64,000 nucleotides of DNA from an uncultured Devosia sp. (GTDB lineage Bacteria; Pseudomonadota; Alphaproteobacteria; Rhizobiales; Devosiaceae), in the NCBI RefSeq assembly GCF_946479885.1, contig NZ_CAMLHM010000003.1:62001-126000 (forward strand), in the 5' to 3' direction. Positions within the stretch are counted from its first letter, which is position 1. Each line of letters opens with the position of its first letter. This document shows positions 51,363-60,749 of this stretch, piece after piece. The translations under genes and the position numbers were made by a program. The notes beneath the pieces were generated by a model, which worked only from the letters and a program-made list of their open reading frames with translations, was not told the origin of the DNA and ran no database searches.

Positions 51363-51881
51363 TTAATTGGCCCAGTCCAGGGGTTTGCAGGCTTTGCCGG
51401 TGGCGGGAGACAGCAGGAATTCCCTGTCATCCTTCCCCGCTTCCAGGGCAAAGCCGTCGGCTTCGTCCTCGCCACAGCTGTCGGTCATGCGAATATAGCC
51501 GTAGTCGGTGAGATCGAGCAGCACCTTGCCGTCAGCGCCGTGGCTGAGTAGTACCCCGCCGCCGTCGCAATCGACGCCGCACGAGATCTTGCCCTCATAT
51601 TCCGAGCAGGTGCCAGTCGCGCGACCAGTCTGCCCGCCCCGCAGGTCGGCATCGAGCTGGAAGAGGTGGAAGTCCTGGCCGAACTGCATGGTGAAAGCCA
51701 TTGCCGTCACCAGCTGGTCGGGATGGGCGGCCAGGTGTTCGGCGCTATATTGGCGGCTCCAGCACGCGCGCGCACCGTCCTGCGCCGCGACGAAGCTCGA
51801 TAGCTCCTCGGCCGCCACCGAGGTCACCGCCAGCGCCGCACTCGCCATCCACGCCAACCGCGCCCAGCCCCTCAGCTTCAT
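51363..51881 (-). CDS. secreted hypothetical protein (172 aa)
   Basis: Signal peptide (MKLRGWARLAWMASAALAVT, cleavage near VAA-EE) and five Cys in the mature part, in WSRQ, CSEYEGKISCGVDCDGGG and DSCGEDEADGF contexts, which suggests a disulfide-stabilised periplasmic fold. No known domain. ATG 51881 has GGGAGGA upstream; the longer frame to 52031 would run into the guaB promoter region. Divergent from guaB. Confidence 0.75.
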   Translation of the reverse strand: MKLRGWARLAWMASAALAVTSVAAEELSSFVAAQDGARACWSRQYSAEHLAAHPDQLVTAMAFTMQFGQDFHLFQLDADLRGGQTGRATGTCSEYEGKISCGVDCDGGGVLLSHGADGKVLLDLTDYGYIRMTDSCGEDEADGFALEAGKDDREFLLSPATGKACKPLDWAN

Positions 51882-52066
51882 TTTCGTCCTCCCGCTCCAG
51901 CCCGCCCATTTATGCAGCGTGGCCCTGCGCGCGGCAAGCGTTCGCACCCCTATGCAAGCCGTGTCACCGGTGCTATTGACCCTCGCCAACCTGAGCCCGG
52001 CGAGTCCATCGTTCGGTTCGCACTCCAACATTTCTGATTGTATCAGAAGGCAGGAAAGGTCTGGCC

Positions 52067-53569
52067 TTGGCGAAGATTATTAGCACCGCAACCGGCGATT
52101 ACGCGCTGACCTTCGACGACGTGCTGCTGCAGCCGGCGCGATCCGATGTCCTGCCCACCGAAACCGACATTTCCACCTATGTCACCAAGGACATAGCGCT
52201 GAACCTTCCGATCCTCAGTTCGGCCATGGACACCGTCACCGAAAGCGCGATGGCCATTGCCATGGCCCAGGCGGGCGGTCTTGGCGTCATCCACAAGAAC
52301 CTCACCGCGTCCGAGCAGGCCGAGCAGGTCCGCCAGGTCAAGAGCTTCGAGTCGGGCATGGTGGTGAACCCCATCACCATCGGCCCCGACGCCACGCTGG
52401 CCGATGCGCTGGCGCTGATGCAGGCCAATCGCATCTCGGGCATCCCTGTGGTCGAGAATGGCGGCACCGGTGGTCGCGCCGTCGGCAAGCTGGTCGGTAT
52501 CCTCACCAATCGCGATGTGCGCTTCGCCTCCCACCCGGCCCAGCCGATCCGCGAGCTGATGACATTCGAAAAGCTCGTCACCGTGCGCGATGGCGTCTCC
52601 AAGGACGAAGCCAAGGTGCTGCTGCACAAGCACCGGATCGAGAAGCTCCTCGTGGTCGATGCCGATTATCGCTGCACGGGCCTGATCACGGTCAAGGACA
52701 TCGAAAAGGCCCAGCTCAACCCGCACGCCGTCAAGGACGATCAGGGGCGCCTGCGCGTCGCCGCGGCCTCCACGGTCGGCGACCAGGGCTTCGAACGTTC
52801 GCTGGCGCTGATCGATGCCGGTGTGGACCTCCTGGTCATCGACACGGCCCATGGCCACTCGGTGCGCGTCGCCGAGGCCGTCGAGCGCGTCAAGCGCGAG
52901 AGCAATTCCACCCGCATCGTCGCCGGCAATGTCGCGACGGCAGAGGCGACCCGCGCGCTGATCGATGCCGGCGCGGACTCGGTCAAGGTCGGTATCGGCC
53001 CCGGCTCCATCTGCACCACCCGCATCGTGGCCGGTGTCGGCGTTCCCCAGCTCGCGGCCGTCATGGCCTGCGCGGAAGAGGGGGCTCGCCACGGCATCCC
53101 TGTTATCGCCGATGGCGGCATCAAGTTCTCCGGCGACATGGCCAAGGCCCTGGCCGGCGGCGCGTCCTGCGTCATGGTCGGTTCGCTCCTGGCTGGTACC
53201 GACGAAAGCCCCGGCGAGGTCTACCTCTACCAGGGGCGCTCCTATAAGTCGTATCGCGGCATGGGCTCGGTCGGCGCCATGGGCTCCGGCTCGGCCGATC
53301 GCTATTTCCAGCAGGACGTGCGCGACCAGATGAAGCTGGTGCCCGAAGGCATCGAGGGCCAGGTGCCCTATAAGGGCGCTGCCGGCGCCGTGCTGCATCA
53401 GCTGGCGGGTGGCCTGCGCGCCTCCATGGGCTATACCGGCGCCCATAATCTCAAGGATTTCCGCGAGAATTCCGTCTTCGTGAAGATCTCCGGCGCCGCG
53501 CTCAGCGAAAGCCACGTCCACGACGTGACGATCACCAGGGAAGCCCCGAACTACCGCAGCGGGCGCTAG
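52067..53569 (+). CDS. guaB: inosine-5'-monophosphate dehydrogenase
   Basis: Converts IMP to XMP, the committed step to GMP. 500 residues from TTG 52067 with AGGAAAGG upstream. TIM-barrel start [17 protein letters not shown] near 15-31; two CBS domains (about 95-215, with ISGIPVV and IEKLLVVD); [17 protein letters not shown] near 300-316 with the catalytic Cys; [17 protein letters not shown]; flap [14 protein letters not shown]. guaA lies 5.6 kb downstream on the other strand. The stop shares its CTAG with the converging luxR-type gene. Confidence 0.96.
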   Translation: MAKIISTATGDYALTFDDVLLQPARSDVLPTETDISTYVTKDIALNLPILSSAMDTVTESAMAIAMAQAGGLGVIHKNLTASEQAEQVRQVKSFESGMVVNPITIGPDATLADALALMQANRISGIPVVENGGTGGRAVGKLVGILTNRDVRFASHPAQPIRELMTFEKLVTVRDGVSKDEAKVLLHKHRIEKLLVVDADYRCTGLITVKDIEKAQLNPHAVKDDQGRLRVAAASTVGDQGFERSLALIDAGVDLLVIDTAHGHSVRVAEAVERVKRESNSTRIVAGNVATAEATRALIDAGADSVKVGIGPGSICTTRIVAGVGVPQLAAVMACAEEGARHGIPVIADGGIKFSGDMAKALAGGASCVMVGSLLAGTDESPGEVYLYQGRSYKSYRGMGSVGAMGSGSADRYFQQDVRDQMKLVPEGIEGQVPYKGAAGAVLHQLAGGLRASMGYTGAHNLKDFRENSVFVKISGAALSESHVHDVTITREAPNYRSGR

Positions 53570-54672
53570 TCTTCACTGTCCGACACGGCTGGCAGGAGTC
53601 CGCCAAGGACGCTTGCCAGTTCGATGACGCCGGACAGCCCGGTTTTCTGGTAGATCGCCTTGCTGTGCGATTTCACGGTCTCTGGCGACACGCTGAGAAT
53701 GTCCGCGACCTGCTTGTGGCGCCCGCGGTTTTGCACGAGCGTCGCGGCGACCCGCGCCTCGGCGGGCGTCAGGTCGTATAAGGCCCGCAGGATCGTGTCG
53801 GACGGTGCTGCGCGCTCGGCAAGGCGGTCGACCAGCACCAGTCCGGTTGCCCCGAACAGGATGTCCTGGGCCACGCCGCGGATGGGCAGGACATGGATGA
53901 TGGCGGGCGGGTCTCCGTGGCTGCTGCGCGGCACCGGCACCGACGCCACCGTTCCGGCCCACAGCTCCGGCTTGAGCCGGGCCAGAGTCTGCCGCAAGAG
54001 GGCGTCGGCGCCCGCTGCCCGCAATCGCAGGCCATCCCGGCGATCCGTGAACAGGCTGGGGATGAGGCTTTCAAAGGTCTGGTTGCAGGTCAGCAGCTGT
54101 CCGCGTTCATTGACCACCGCTCCGGGCAAGCCCACGGCGTTCAAAACGCCAACCGTCGAGTTGAAATGCTGGAACGCCAGCTGCGCGCTCAGCGATACGG
54201 CGCGCGCGATGCTGGGCCTCAGCGCATTGAATCGTTCGGCGTCGGCACGCTCATAGGCCGGTGCCGCCAAGGACCGCTCGAAGGTCATGATCAGCAGGTT
54301 GCCGTTGGGGACTTGCAGGATCGTGCCCATCGATGGGCCGAGGTCCCACTTGGCGGCGAATTCGAACCATTCATAGCCGGCCCGGTCGGCCGAGGGCAGG
54401 ACTTCCAGATCGTGGACGAAACCGGGTTCCCGCGCCAGGAGGGCTCGGCCAGGTAGCGGGTTCTTGGCCGCCCAACCCTCGTTGACGATAGCGTGCCAGG
54501 CACCATGCAGGCGTTCGCTGAGGATGGAATGCTTGCTCATTCCGTCGACTTCGAAGAGCGTCCCGCCGTATCCGCCGGCCGCCTCGCTTGCCCGATCGAG
54601 AAAGCTCTGCCACCGTTCAGGAACGATGGCCGCCTCATAGGCCAAGTCCGACAGTTCGGCCGCCCAATTCAT
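53566..54672 (-). CDS. LuxR-type HTH regulator without AHL domain
   Basis: 368 residues. The N-terminal two thirds (about 1-290) are PAS/GAF-like without recognised ligand residues: [19 protein letters not shown] at the start and [19 protein letters not shown] near 176-194. The C-terminal LuxR-type HTH (about 300-360) has [18 protein letters not shown] and [19 protein letters not shown]. It lacks the Trp/Tyr/Asp set of AHL receptors, so it is probably not quorum-sensing. Convergent with guaB with overlapping stops. Target unknown. Confidence 0.85.
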   Translation of the reverse strand: MNWAAELSDLAYEAAIVPERWQSFLDRASEAAGGYGGTLFEVDGMSKHSILSERLHGAWHAIVNEGWAAKNPLPGRALLAREPGFVHDLEVLPSADRAGYEWFEFAAKWDLGPSMGTILQVPNGNLLIMTFERSLAAPAYERADAERFNALRPSIARAVSLSAQLAFQHFNSTVGVLNAVGLPGAVVNERGQLLTCNQTFESLIPSLFTDRRDGLRLRAAGADALLRQTLARLKPELWAGTVASVPVPRSSHGDPPAIIHVLPIRGVAQDILFGATGLVLVDRLAERAAPSDTILRALYDLTPAEARVAATLVQNRGRHKQVADILSVSPETVKSHSKAIYQKTGLSGVIELASVLGGLLPAVSDSED

Positions 54673-54841
54673 CGATAACCCCCAAGCCCCGTCGCTTGAT
54701 AGCGCAGGATCAGGCTATGGCCTAGCCGCAGGGCCGCGGACGACGATCACATTTCCGGCGACGAGCCAGCGGTGCCGTGCCGCGGAGGCGAGGCGCTGGA
54801 CCGCGGCTGGCCGTTATGGACCGGTGCGCGCAACGGCGCGC

Positions 54842-56311
54842 CTAGCCCATCTTGCGCTTGGTCTTGTCGTTATAGGGGTTCTCGCTGCCCCCGCGCACCC
54901 AGAGCCGGATCGGCGTGCCCTTGATGTTGAACGCCTCGCGCAGACCATTGATCAGGTAGCGCTGATAGGACATCGGCAGCACGTCGGGCCGCGACGCGAA
55001 GAGGATGAAGCTCGGTGGCCGCGTCTTGGCCTGCGTCATGTAGCGCAGCTTGAGGCGACGGCCGGAAACCGCCGGTGGCGGATGCCCGTCGACCATGCCG
55101 CTAAGCCAGCGGTTGAGCCGGGCCGTCGACACATGCGAATTCCAGTTCCGCTCGATGGCGAAGATGGCATCCATCAGCTTGTCGATATTCTTGCCCGTCA
55201 GGCCCGACAGGGTCACCAGCGGCACGCCGCGCAGCTGCGGCAGCAGGCGCTCGCATTCCTCACGCAGCATCTTGAGATGCTCGTTCTTGTCTTCGATGAG
55301 GTCCCACTTGTTGACCGCGATCACCAGGGCACGCCCCTCGCGCTCGACCAGGTCGGCCAGCGCCAGATCCTGCTTTTCGAACGGGATGGTGGCGTCGAGC
55401 ATCAGCACGACGACTTCGGCATACTGGATCGAACGCAGGCTATCGCCCACGGCGAGCTTTTCGAGCTTTTCGGTAACGCGCGAGCGCTTGCGGATGCCGG
55501 CGGTGTCGACCAGGTTGATCACCCGGCCTTCCCATTCCCACGGCACCAGGATCGAGTCGCGGGTGATGCCGGCTTCCGGCCCCACCAGCACGCGCTCTTC
55601 GCCCACCATGCGGTTGATCAGTGTCGACTTGCCGGCATTGGGGCGGCCAACGATAGCGACGTTGAGGTAGCGCTTGGGATTCCAGCGCAGCGTAGCCTCG
55701 TCGCCCTCGCCCTCGAGCATGTCCTCGGTGATATCGACATCCACCTCGGGCAGGGCGTCGATATCGTCGATGCCATCAGCGCCAGCGGCCTCTGCGGCCT
55801 CCTTCTCGGCTTCCGCCTTGTCGATGGCGGCCGAGACGATGGAATAGAGTTCGGACAGGCCCAGCCCATGCTCGGCCGAGAGCGCGATGGCTTCGCCAAA
55901 GCCCAGCTTGAACGCCTCGACCAGCCCGGCTTCCGCCGCGCCACTCTCGGCCTTGTTGCCCACCAGATGCACGTCCTTGCCGGCTTTACGCAGTACCTGC
56001 GCAAAGCGCTGGTCGAGCGGCACGACACCGGCCCGGGCGTCGATCATGAACAGGATGACGTCGGCTTCCTTGATGGCCAGCTCGGTCTGCTGGCGCATCC
56101 GGTCTTCGAGGCTGCCATCCTTGACGTCCTCATAGCCCGCCGTGTCGAGAATGCGGAAGGTCAGGTCGGCGATGCGGCCCTCGGCTTCGCGGCGATCACG
56201 GGTAACGCCGGGCGTGTCGTCGACCAGTGCGATCTTGCGACCGACCAGGCGGTTGAACAGCGTGGATTTGCCGACATTGGGACGACCGACAATAGCAACG
56301 GTGACGGTCAT
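54842..56311 (-). CDS. der: ribosome-assembly GTPase Der (EngA)
   Basis: 489 residues. Two tandem GTPase domains: GRPNVGKST near 8-16 with DTPGVT and the first NKAE, and GRPNAGKST near 221-229 with DTAGIRKRS and NKWD near 333. Acidic linker about 160-205. A C-terminal KH-like domain (about 385-475) ends PYNDKTKRKMG. Essential 50S maturation factor. It follows the YfgM-like gene after 42 bases, mirroring the yfgM-bamB-der neighbourhood of other bacteria (bamB absent). Confidence 0.96.
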   Translation of the reverse strand: MTVTVAIVGRPNVGKSTLFNRLVGRKIALVDDTPGVTRDRREAEGRIADLTFRILDTAGYEDVKDGSLEDRMRQQTELAIKEADVILFMIDARAGVVPLDQRFAQVLRKAGKDVHLVGNKAESGAAEAGLVEAFKLGFGEAIALSAEHGLGLSELYSIVSAAIDKAEAEKEAAEAAGADGIDDIDALPEVDVDITEDMLEGEGDEATLRWNPKRYLNVAIVGRPNAGKSTLINRMVGEERVLVGPEAGITRDSILVPWEWEGRVINLVDTAGIRKRSRVTEKLEKLAVGDSLRSIQYAEVVVLMLDATIPFEKQDLALADLVEREGRALVIAVNKWDLIEDKNEHLKMLREECERLLPQLRGVPLVTLSGLTGKNIDKLMDAIFAIERNWNSHVSTARLNRWLSGMVDGHPPPAVSGRRLKLRYMTQAKTRPPSFILFASRPDVLPMSYQRYLINGLREAFNIKGTPIRLWVRGGSENPYNDKTKRKMG

Positions 56312-56353
56312 ACGTGTTTATTCCAATCCGGCGTCGGGCAGAGGCGGTCGCGC

Positions 56354-57181
56354 TTACTGCGCGGCCGGCTGGGCCTCGGTGGTGGCGGCGGGAGCATCCG
56401 CTGCGGGGGTCTCGGCAGCCGGTGCGTCCGCTGCCGGCGCTTCGGCGGCGGGGGCTTCGTCGCTGACGATCTCGTCGATGGCGCTGGCCGCGGCTTCGGT
56501 GGCATCTGCCACCGGCTCCTGCGTGATCGCGCCCTGCGACAGCAACTGGGCCAGGTAATAGCCCATGCGGTTGCGCACCGTGCTCTGCGTCAGCGGATCG
56601 TTGATGACTGCCTCGAAGCTGGCCTGCGCGGCGGCGAAATCGCCCGCCTTGTACTGCGCCAGGCCCAGCGCCTCGCGCGCTGCATTGCGCAGCGGGCTGC
56701 CTTCGGCGGCAATGCTGCCGACGCGCGATTCGACATCGGCCAGGGTGCCGGTATCGACCATCAGCGTACCGCCCAGCACCAGCGCCAGTTCGCGCAGGCG
56801 GGCGTTGGATTGGGTATTGGCAAGCGCGTCATAGGCGGCCACGGCATCGGCAACCGAGCCTTCCTTGGCCAGCACGCCCGCCTTGCGGAACTGCGCCAGC
56901 ACCGGATAGCTGCCCGACCCATTGGCAATCAGCGTATCGAGCTGCGTCTGCGCCGCCGGCAGGTCGCCACCATCGATGGCGTCGAAAGCTGCATAGAGCT
57001 CGTCGGAAGACTGCGCGGCATTGTTGGCGTGATACCAGGTCCAGCCCTCGTTGACGGCCACGACAAGCACGACACCGACGGCTGCGCCAATCACATAGGG
57101 GGCGAAACGGCGCCACAGGGCGCGCATGCGATCGCTGCGCAGCTCCTCGTCGACTTCGCGGAAAATATTGTCCTGGGACAT
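56354..57181 (-). CDS. YfgM-like TPR membrane protein
   Basis: 275 residues: cytoplasmic MSQDNIFREVDEELRSDRMR, one membrane anchor (YVIGAAVGVVLVVAVNEG, near 29-46), then TPR-like helices to about 215, and an Ala/Pro/Glu-rich tail of repeated AAEAPAADAPA-type units (about 235-275). Family members (YfgM, DUF2133-like) act as ancillary Sec translocon or envelope chaperones. Co-oriented with der. The low-complexity tail is unusual in length. Confidence 0.8.
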   Translation of the reverse strand: MSQDNIFREVDEELRSDRMRALWRRFAPYVIGAAVGVVLVVAVNEGWTWYHANNAAQSSDELYAAFDAIDGGDLPAAQTQLDTLIANGSGSYPVLAQFRKAGVLAKEGSVADAVAAYDALANTQSNARLRELALVLGGTLMVDTGTLADVESRVGSIAAEGSPLRNAAREALGLAQYKAGDFAAAQASFEAVINDPLTQSTVRNRMGYYLAQLLSQGAITQEPVADATEAAASAIDEIVSDEAPAAEAPAADAPAAETPAADAPAATTEAQPAAQ

Positions 57182-57304
57182 GGCCTGCCTAAGGTCATCA
57201 CTTCAATTGGGCGCACGTTTAGCATGGCTCCCGTGGAAAGCAAATGCGCGCGGGAAACAGGCAGATTTCAGGACAATCCCCGCCGAGCCGGCCAGCGCAG
57301 CGCC

Positions 57305-57934
57305 TCATCCCAGCGACCACTCGCGGACATAATCAGGGAGCTTGCGACCCTTTACCGTATGCGCCAGCCAGAACTTGCGGACCGGCCAGCGGAACGGCCG
57401 CCTGAGCAGCATGTCGGCAACGCGTTCCGGCCCATACCAGATGGTCAGATGTGGCTCGAACAACTTCGGCCCCACGGGCATGCCCAGCCGCTGCATTTCC
57501 CGGCGCAGATCGGCATAAAGCTCCTGCACCTCGCGCGCGCCGTTCGAGCAGGTCAGCACCGTCGGCACAATGCTGCGGCCACCGGTCCTGGAGCGGCTGT
57601 CGCCGGCAAAGGTCTGCACGGTATCGAAGGCGATGTCGAAGCCGGGTCGCCTCACGGCATTGCCAGCCTCGATAGCGTCTTCGATCAGCGCAGGCTCGAT
57701 CTCGTTGTTACTTTTCCACACGCCGTTGAGCGACACATGCAGGCGGTGGGCGCGAGCCGGATAGCGGGCGCCAAAGCGCCGCGCCAGCAATTCGCCGACC
57801 CGCTCGATGTCCTGCGCCACCGCGGGCGGCGGGACAAGGGTAAAATACCAACGATGCGCATAGTCGCGTGAAGCTGCGTCCGGCTTCAGCAACTTGCTCG
57901 ACACGCCTCCGAAAAAGTCCAGTTGCCCGTCCAT
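57305..57934 (-). CDS. 2H phosphoesterase of the 2'-5' RNA ligase/ThpR family
   Basis: 209 residues with two HxT/S motifs: HRLHVSLNGV near 63-72 and FEPHLTIWYG near 160-169, which form the active site of 2',3'-cyclic phosphodiesterases. Between them lie strands with IAFDTVQTFAG. RNA end processing is the known family function; the physiological substrate is not established. ATG 57934. No partner gene is adjacent. Confidence 0.85.
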   Translation of the reverse strand: MDGQLDFFGGVSSKLLKPDAASRDYAHRWYFTLVPPPAVAQDIERVGELLARRFGARYPARAHRLHVSLNGVWKSNNEIEPALIEDAIEAGNAVRRPGFDIAFDTVQTFAGDSRSRTGGRSIVPTVLTCSNGAREVQELYADLRREMQRLGMPVGPKLFEPHLTIWYGPERVADMLLRRPFRWPVRKFWLAHTVKGRKLPDYVREWSLG

Positions 57935-58044
57935 GGCATCGCCTGTTGTTCCTGTTTTGTTCTATCGCAAAGGCAGGCGCCCGTCAATGTCGCGTCTCGC
58001 TTGTCAACAAGGAGGCGACGTACTCCGTCTTGATCTTGGCACGC

Positions 58045-59055
58045 CTATGTCGAACCCAGAGACCAGTCGTCGTCGTTTTCGTCGCTGTCATACGCGCTAA
58101 CGCCGACCCGGAGTCCGGTTCTCTTGGACCAACTGTCGATCGCGCTACGAGCGATGTTGTCGGGATTGGGCATCAGATGAGCCAGCGACACTCTTTCACG
58201 CCAGAGCATGTCTTCCAGCTGTGGAACATGCTTCATGTCCAAGGTAATAAGTCGAATGGGCTTTTCGCCGATCCGATAGGCGCTGTCGACTACTTCATCT
58301 AGAGACGGCCACCGGCCATTGTTCCAGTAGAATTGCCCGGCTCGATCCACACAAATAAACAAGCCATCTTGGCGCAGCAAATACGGATCCTGCGCTCGAG
58401 AGGACGTGATGTATCTTATGCCGAAACTCTTATCGACCAACCTCAGGAACGAGACTCTAACCGCCCAGACGCCGATCCTGTCCGGTATGTGTCCCTCCGG
58501 CACTTGCGAGGCGAAAAACGCCGATACAAGTGGCTTTCGTGTCCAATCCAGTAGCCGCGTTGGTATGCCGTGATGCTGCGCAACACCGAAGGCATTAGAG
58601 ACATTTGTCTCCGGCCAGTCGGACGACGCTAGCGCCAATTTTAGAAAGCGTCGGCCGCTCCTGACCTCACCACCACCGCGTACTGTGTGCCCCAGTTCGT
58701 CACAGAACTCGGCGAAATGCTTGACGGAGTCGTATTCGGCGGCATTGCGGGCCAGATACTCCCGCATCGCAGGGGCCTTGGACGAGGGAATAGACCGAAA
58801 CTGCATGAAGCGAGTCAGCTCGCGATCGAGCTCGTCGTCGATATAGTCCTCGAAGGACTGGATGAGGGGGGCCAGCTTCGAAATCACTGGCGGCCGCCAG
58901 GCTCTGGGCATGAGGGGCCAGGTAGCATCGGCCTGCCCCCTGAAGAACCACTCCACGGCGTGCCCCCGGCCCCAATGCGACCCAGTGGGCCGCAAGTAAG
59001 CCAGCATTTCTTCAGCCGACGTCGATTTTATCTCTTCAACGCAATTCAAAACCAT
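58045..59055 (-). CDS. FRG-domain protein
   Basis: 336 residues. FRG-domain motifs are WFFRGQADATWPLMPRAWR near 36-54 and AQHHGIPTRLLDWTRKPLVS near 158-177, then AFFASQ. Helical N-terminus with EMLAYLRPTGSHWGRG. The FRG domain is a suspected nucleic-acid or ADP-ribose-related fold that often appears near phage-defence genes; no function is proven. It sits alone between core genes, 83 bases before guaA's end. GTG/ATG start at 59055 lacks a strong ribosome site. Confidence 0.82.
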   Translation of the reverse strand: MVLNCVEEIKSTSAEEMLAYLRPTGSHWGRGHAVEWFFRGQADATWPLMPRAWRPPVISKLAPLIQSFEDYIDDELDRELTRFMQFRSIPSSKAPAMREYLARNAAEYDSVKHFAEFCDELGHTVRGGGEVRSGRRFLKLALASSDWPETNVSNAFGVAQHHGIPTRLLDWTRKPLVSAFFASQVPEGHIPDRIGVWAVRVSFLRLVDKSFGIRYITSSRAQDPYLLRQDGLFICVDRAGQFYWNNGRWPSLDEVVDSAYRIGEKPIRLITLDMKHVPQLEDMLWRERVSLAHLMPNPDNIARSAIDSWSKRTGLRVGVSAYDSDENDDDWSLGST

Positions 59056-59138
59056 TCGCGGCCATCCAACGGCACATCAGGTCGTTCAGCGATGACATAT
59101 TAGCCGATAGCACGCAAAGTACTTTGATCGTCGTCGCC

Positions 59139-60710
59139 TTATTCCCACTCGATCGTGCCGGGCGGCTTGCTGGTCACGTCGTAGACGACGCGATTGATGC
59201 CGCGCACTTCGTTGATGATGCGCGTTGCCGTCTTGCCGAGGAAGTTCATGTCGAACTGGTAGAAATCGGCCGTCATGCCATCCACCGAGGTCACGGCGCG
59301 CAGGGCGCAGACGAATTCGTAGGTGCGGCCGTCGCCCATCACGCCCACTGTCTGGACGGGGAGCAGCACGGCAAAGGCCTGCCAGATCTTGTCGTACTGG
59401 CCCGACTTGCGGATTTCGTCGAGATAGATGGCGTCGGCCTGGCGGAGGATATCGAGCTTCTCGGGCGTAATGCCGCCCGGGCAGCGAATGGCGAGGCCCG
59501 GACCGGGGAAGGGGTGACGGCCGATGAAGCTCTCGGGCAGGCCCAGCTCGCGGCCAAGGGCGCGCACTTCGTCCTTGAACAGCTCACGCAGCGGCTCGAC
59601 CAACTGCATGTTCATGCGCTCGGGCAGGCCGCCCACATTGTGGTGGCTCTTGATGGTGACCGAGGGACCGCCGGTGAACGACACCGATTCGATCACGTCG
59701 GGATAGAGCGTGCCCTGTGCGAGGAACTGAGCCCCGCCCAGCTTGCGCGCCTCTTCCTCGAAGGTCTCGATGAACAGGCGGCCGATGATCTTGCGCTTGG
59801 TTTCCGGGTCCGACTGGCCGTCGAGTTCGCGCAGGAAGACCTTGGACGCGTCCACGTGGACCAGCGGAATGTTGTACTGGTCGCGGAACATGGTCACGAC
59901 CTGCTCGCTCTCATTGAGCCGCATCAGGCCATGGTCGACATAGATGCAGGTGAGCTGGTCGCCGATTGCCTCGTGGATCAGCACGGCCGCGACCGATGAA
60001 TCGACGCCGCCGGAAAGGCCGCAGATGACCTTGCCGGTGCCGACCTGCGCGCGGATCTTCTCGATCATCTTGCTGCGATAGGCAGACATGTTCCAGTCGG
60101 ACTCGAGGCCGACGATCTTGTGCACGAAGTTGGCCAAGAGCTTGCCACCATCTGGCGTGTGAACCACTTCGGGGTGGAACATGGTGGTGTAGCGCTTGCG
60201 CGCCTCGTCGCCCGCCACGGAGAAGGGCGCATTGGGCGAGGTCGCCATGACCTTGAAGCCCTCAGGGAGCTCGGTGACGCGGTCGCCATGGCTCATCCAG
60301 ACGGGGTACTTGCCACCCACATCCCAGATACCGTCATAAAGTGCCGATGGCTCGAGGATTTCGACATCGGCGCGGCCGAATTCGCGGTGGTGCCCACCCT
60401 CGACCTTGCCGCCAAGTTGCAGGCACAGCGTCTGCTGACCGTAGCAGATGGCGAGGATCGGCAGGCCGGAATCGATGATCTCCTGCGGGGCCCGTGGACT
60501 ACCCTCTTCGGTGACCGAAGCCGGCCCGCCCGAGAAGATGATGCCCTTGGGCTGCATCTCGGCAAAGGCGGCCGCCGACTTGTTGAAGGGGTGAACTTCG
60601 CAATAGACGCCCGTCTCGCGAATACGACGCGCGATAAGCTGAGTGACTTGCGATCCGAAGTCGATGATCAGGATCGATTGCGGGCGGTCGGACATGTCTG
60701 TGCTTTGCAT
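59139..60710 (-). CDS. guaA: GMP synthase (glutamine-hydrolysing)
   Basis: Makes GMP from XMP. 523 residues, family length. GATase class I domain: [14 protein letters not shown] near 14-27, LAICYGQQ with the nucleophile Cys near 90, and MFHPEVVHT with the His-x-Glu. ATP-pyrophosphatase P-loop [11 protein letters not shown] near 232-242; C-terminal dimerisation domain with [13 protein letters not shown] and the final [12 protein letters not shown] 60695 (MSDRPQ) is an alternative start 15 bases in. Works with guaB at 52067. Confidence 0.96.
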   Translation of the reverse strand: MQSTDMSDRPQSILIIDFGSQVTQLIARRIRETGVYCEVHPFNKSAAAFAEMQPKGIIFSGGPASVTEEGSPRAPQEIIDSGLPILAICYGQQTLCLQLGGKVEGGHHREFGRADVEILEPSALYDGIWDVGGKYPVWMSHGDRVTELPEGFKVMATSPNAPFSVAGDEARKRYTTMFHPEVVHTPDGGKLLANFVHKIVGLESDWNMSAYRSKMIEKIRAQVGTGKVICGLSGGVDSSVAAVLIHEAIGDQLTCIYVDHGLMRLNESEQVVTMFRDQYNIPLVHVDASKVFLRELDGQSDPETKRKIIGRLFIETFEEEARKLGGAQFLAQGTLYPDVIESVSFTGGPSVTIKSHHNVGGLPERMNMQLVEPLRELFKDEVRALGRELGLPESFIGRHPFPGPGLAIRCPGGITPEKLDILRQADAIYLDEIRKSGQYDKIWQAFAVLLPVQTVGVMGDGRTYEFVCALRAVTSVDGMTADFYQFDMNFLGKTATRIINEVRGINRVVYDVTSKPPGTIEWE

Positions 60711-60749
60711 GGCGAGCCATTATCGCCGCGCGGCAGATTCCGCAAGCAG

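Noticed and set aside
52043..53521. Long minus-strand frame over guaB
   Set aside because: guaB is certain on the plus strand; the other frame has only low-complexity Gly/Asp/His content.
54824..57871. A plus-strand open frame of about 1000 codons
   Set aside because: It is the shadow of der, the YfgM-like gene and the 2H phosphoesterase gene on the other strand; GC-rich codon bias keeps it open.
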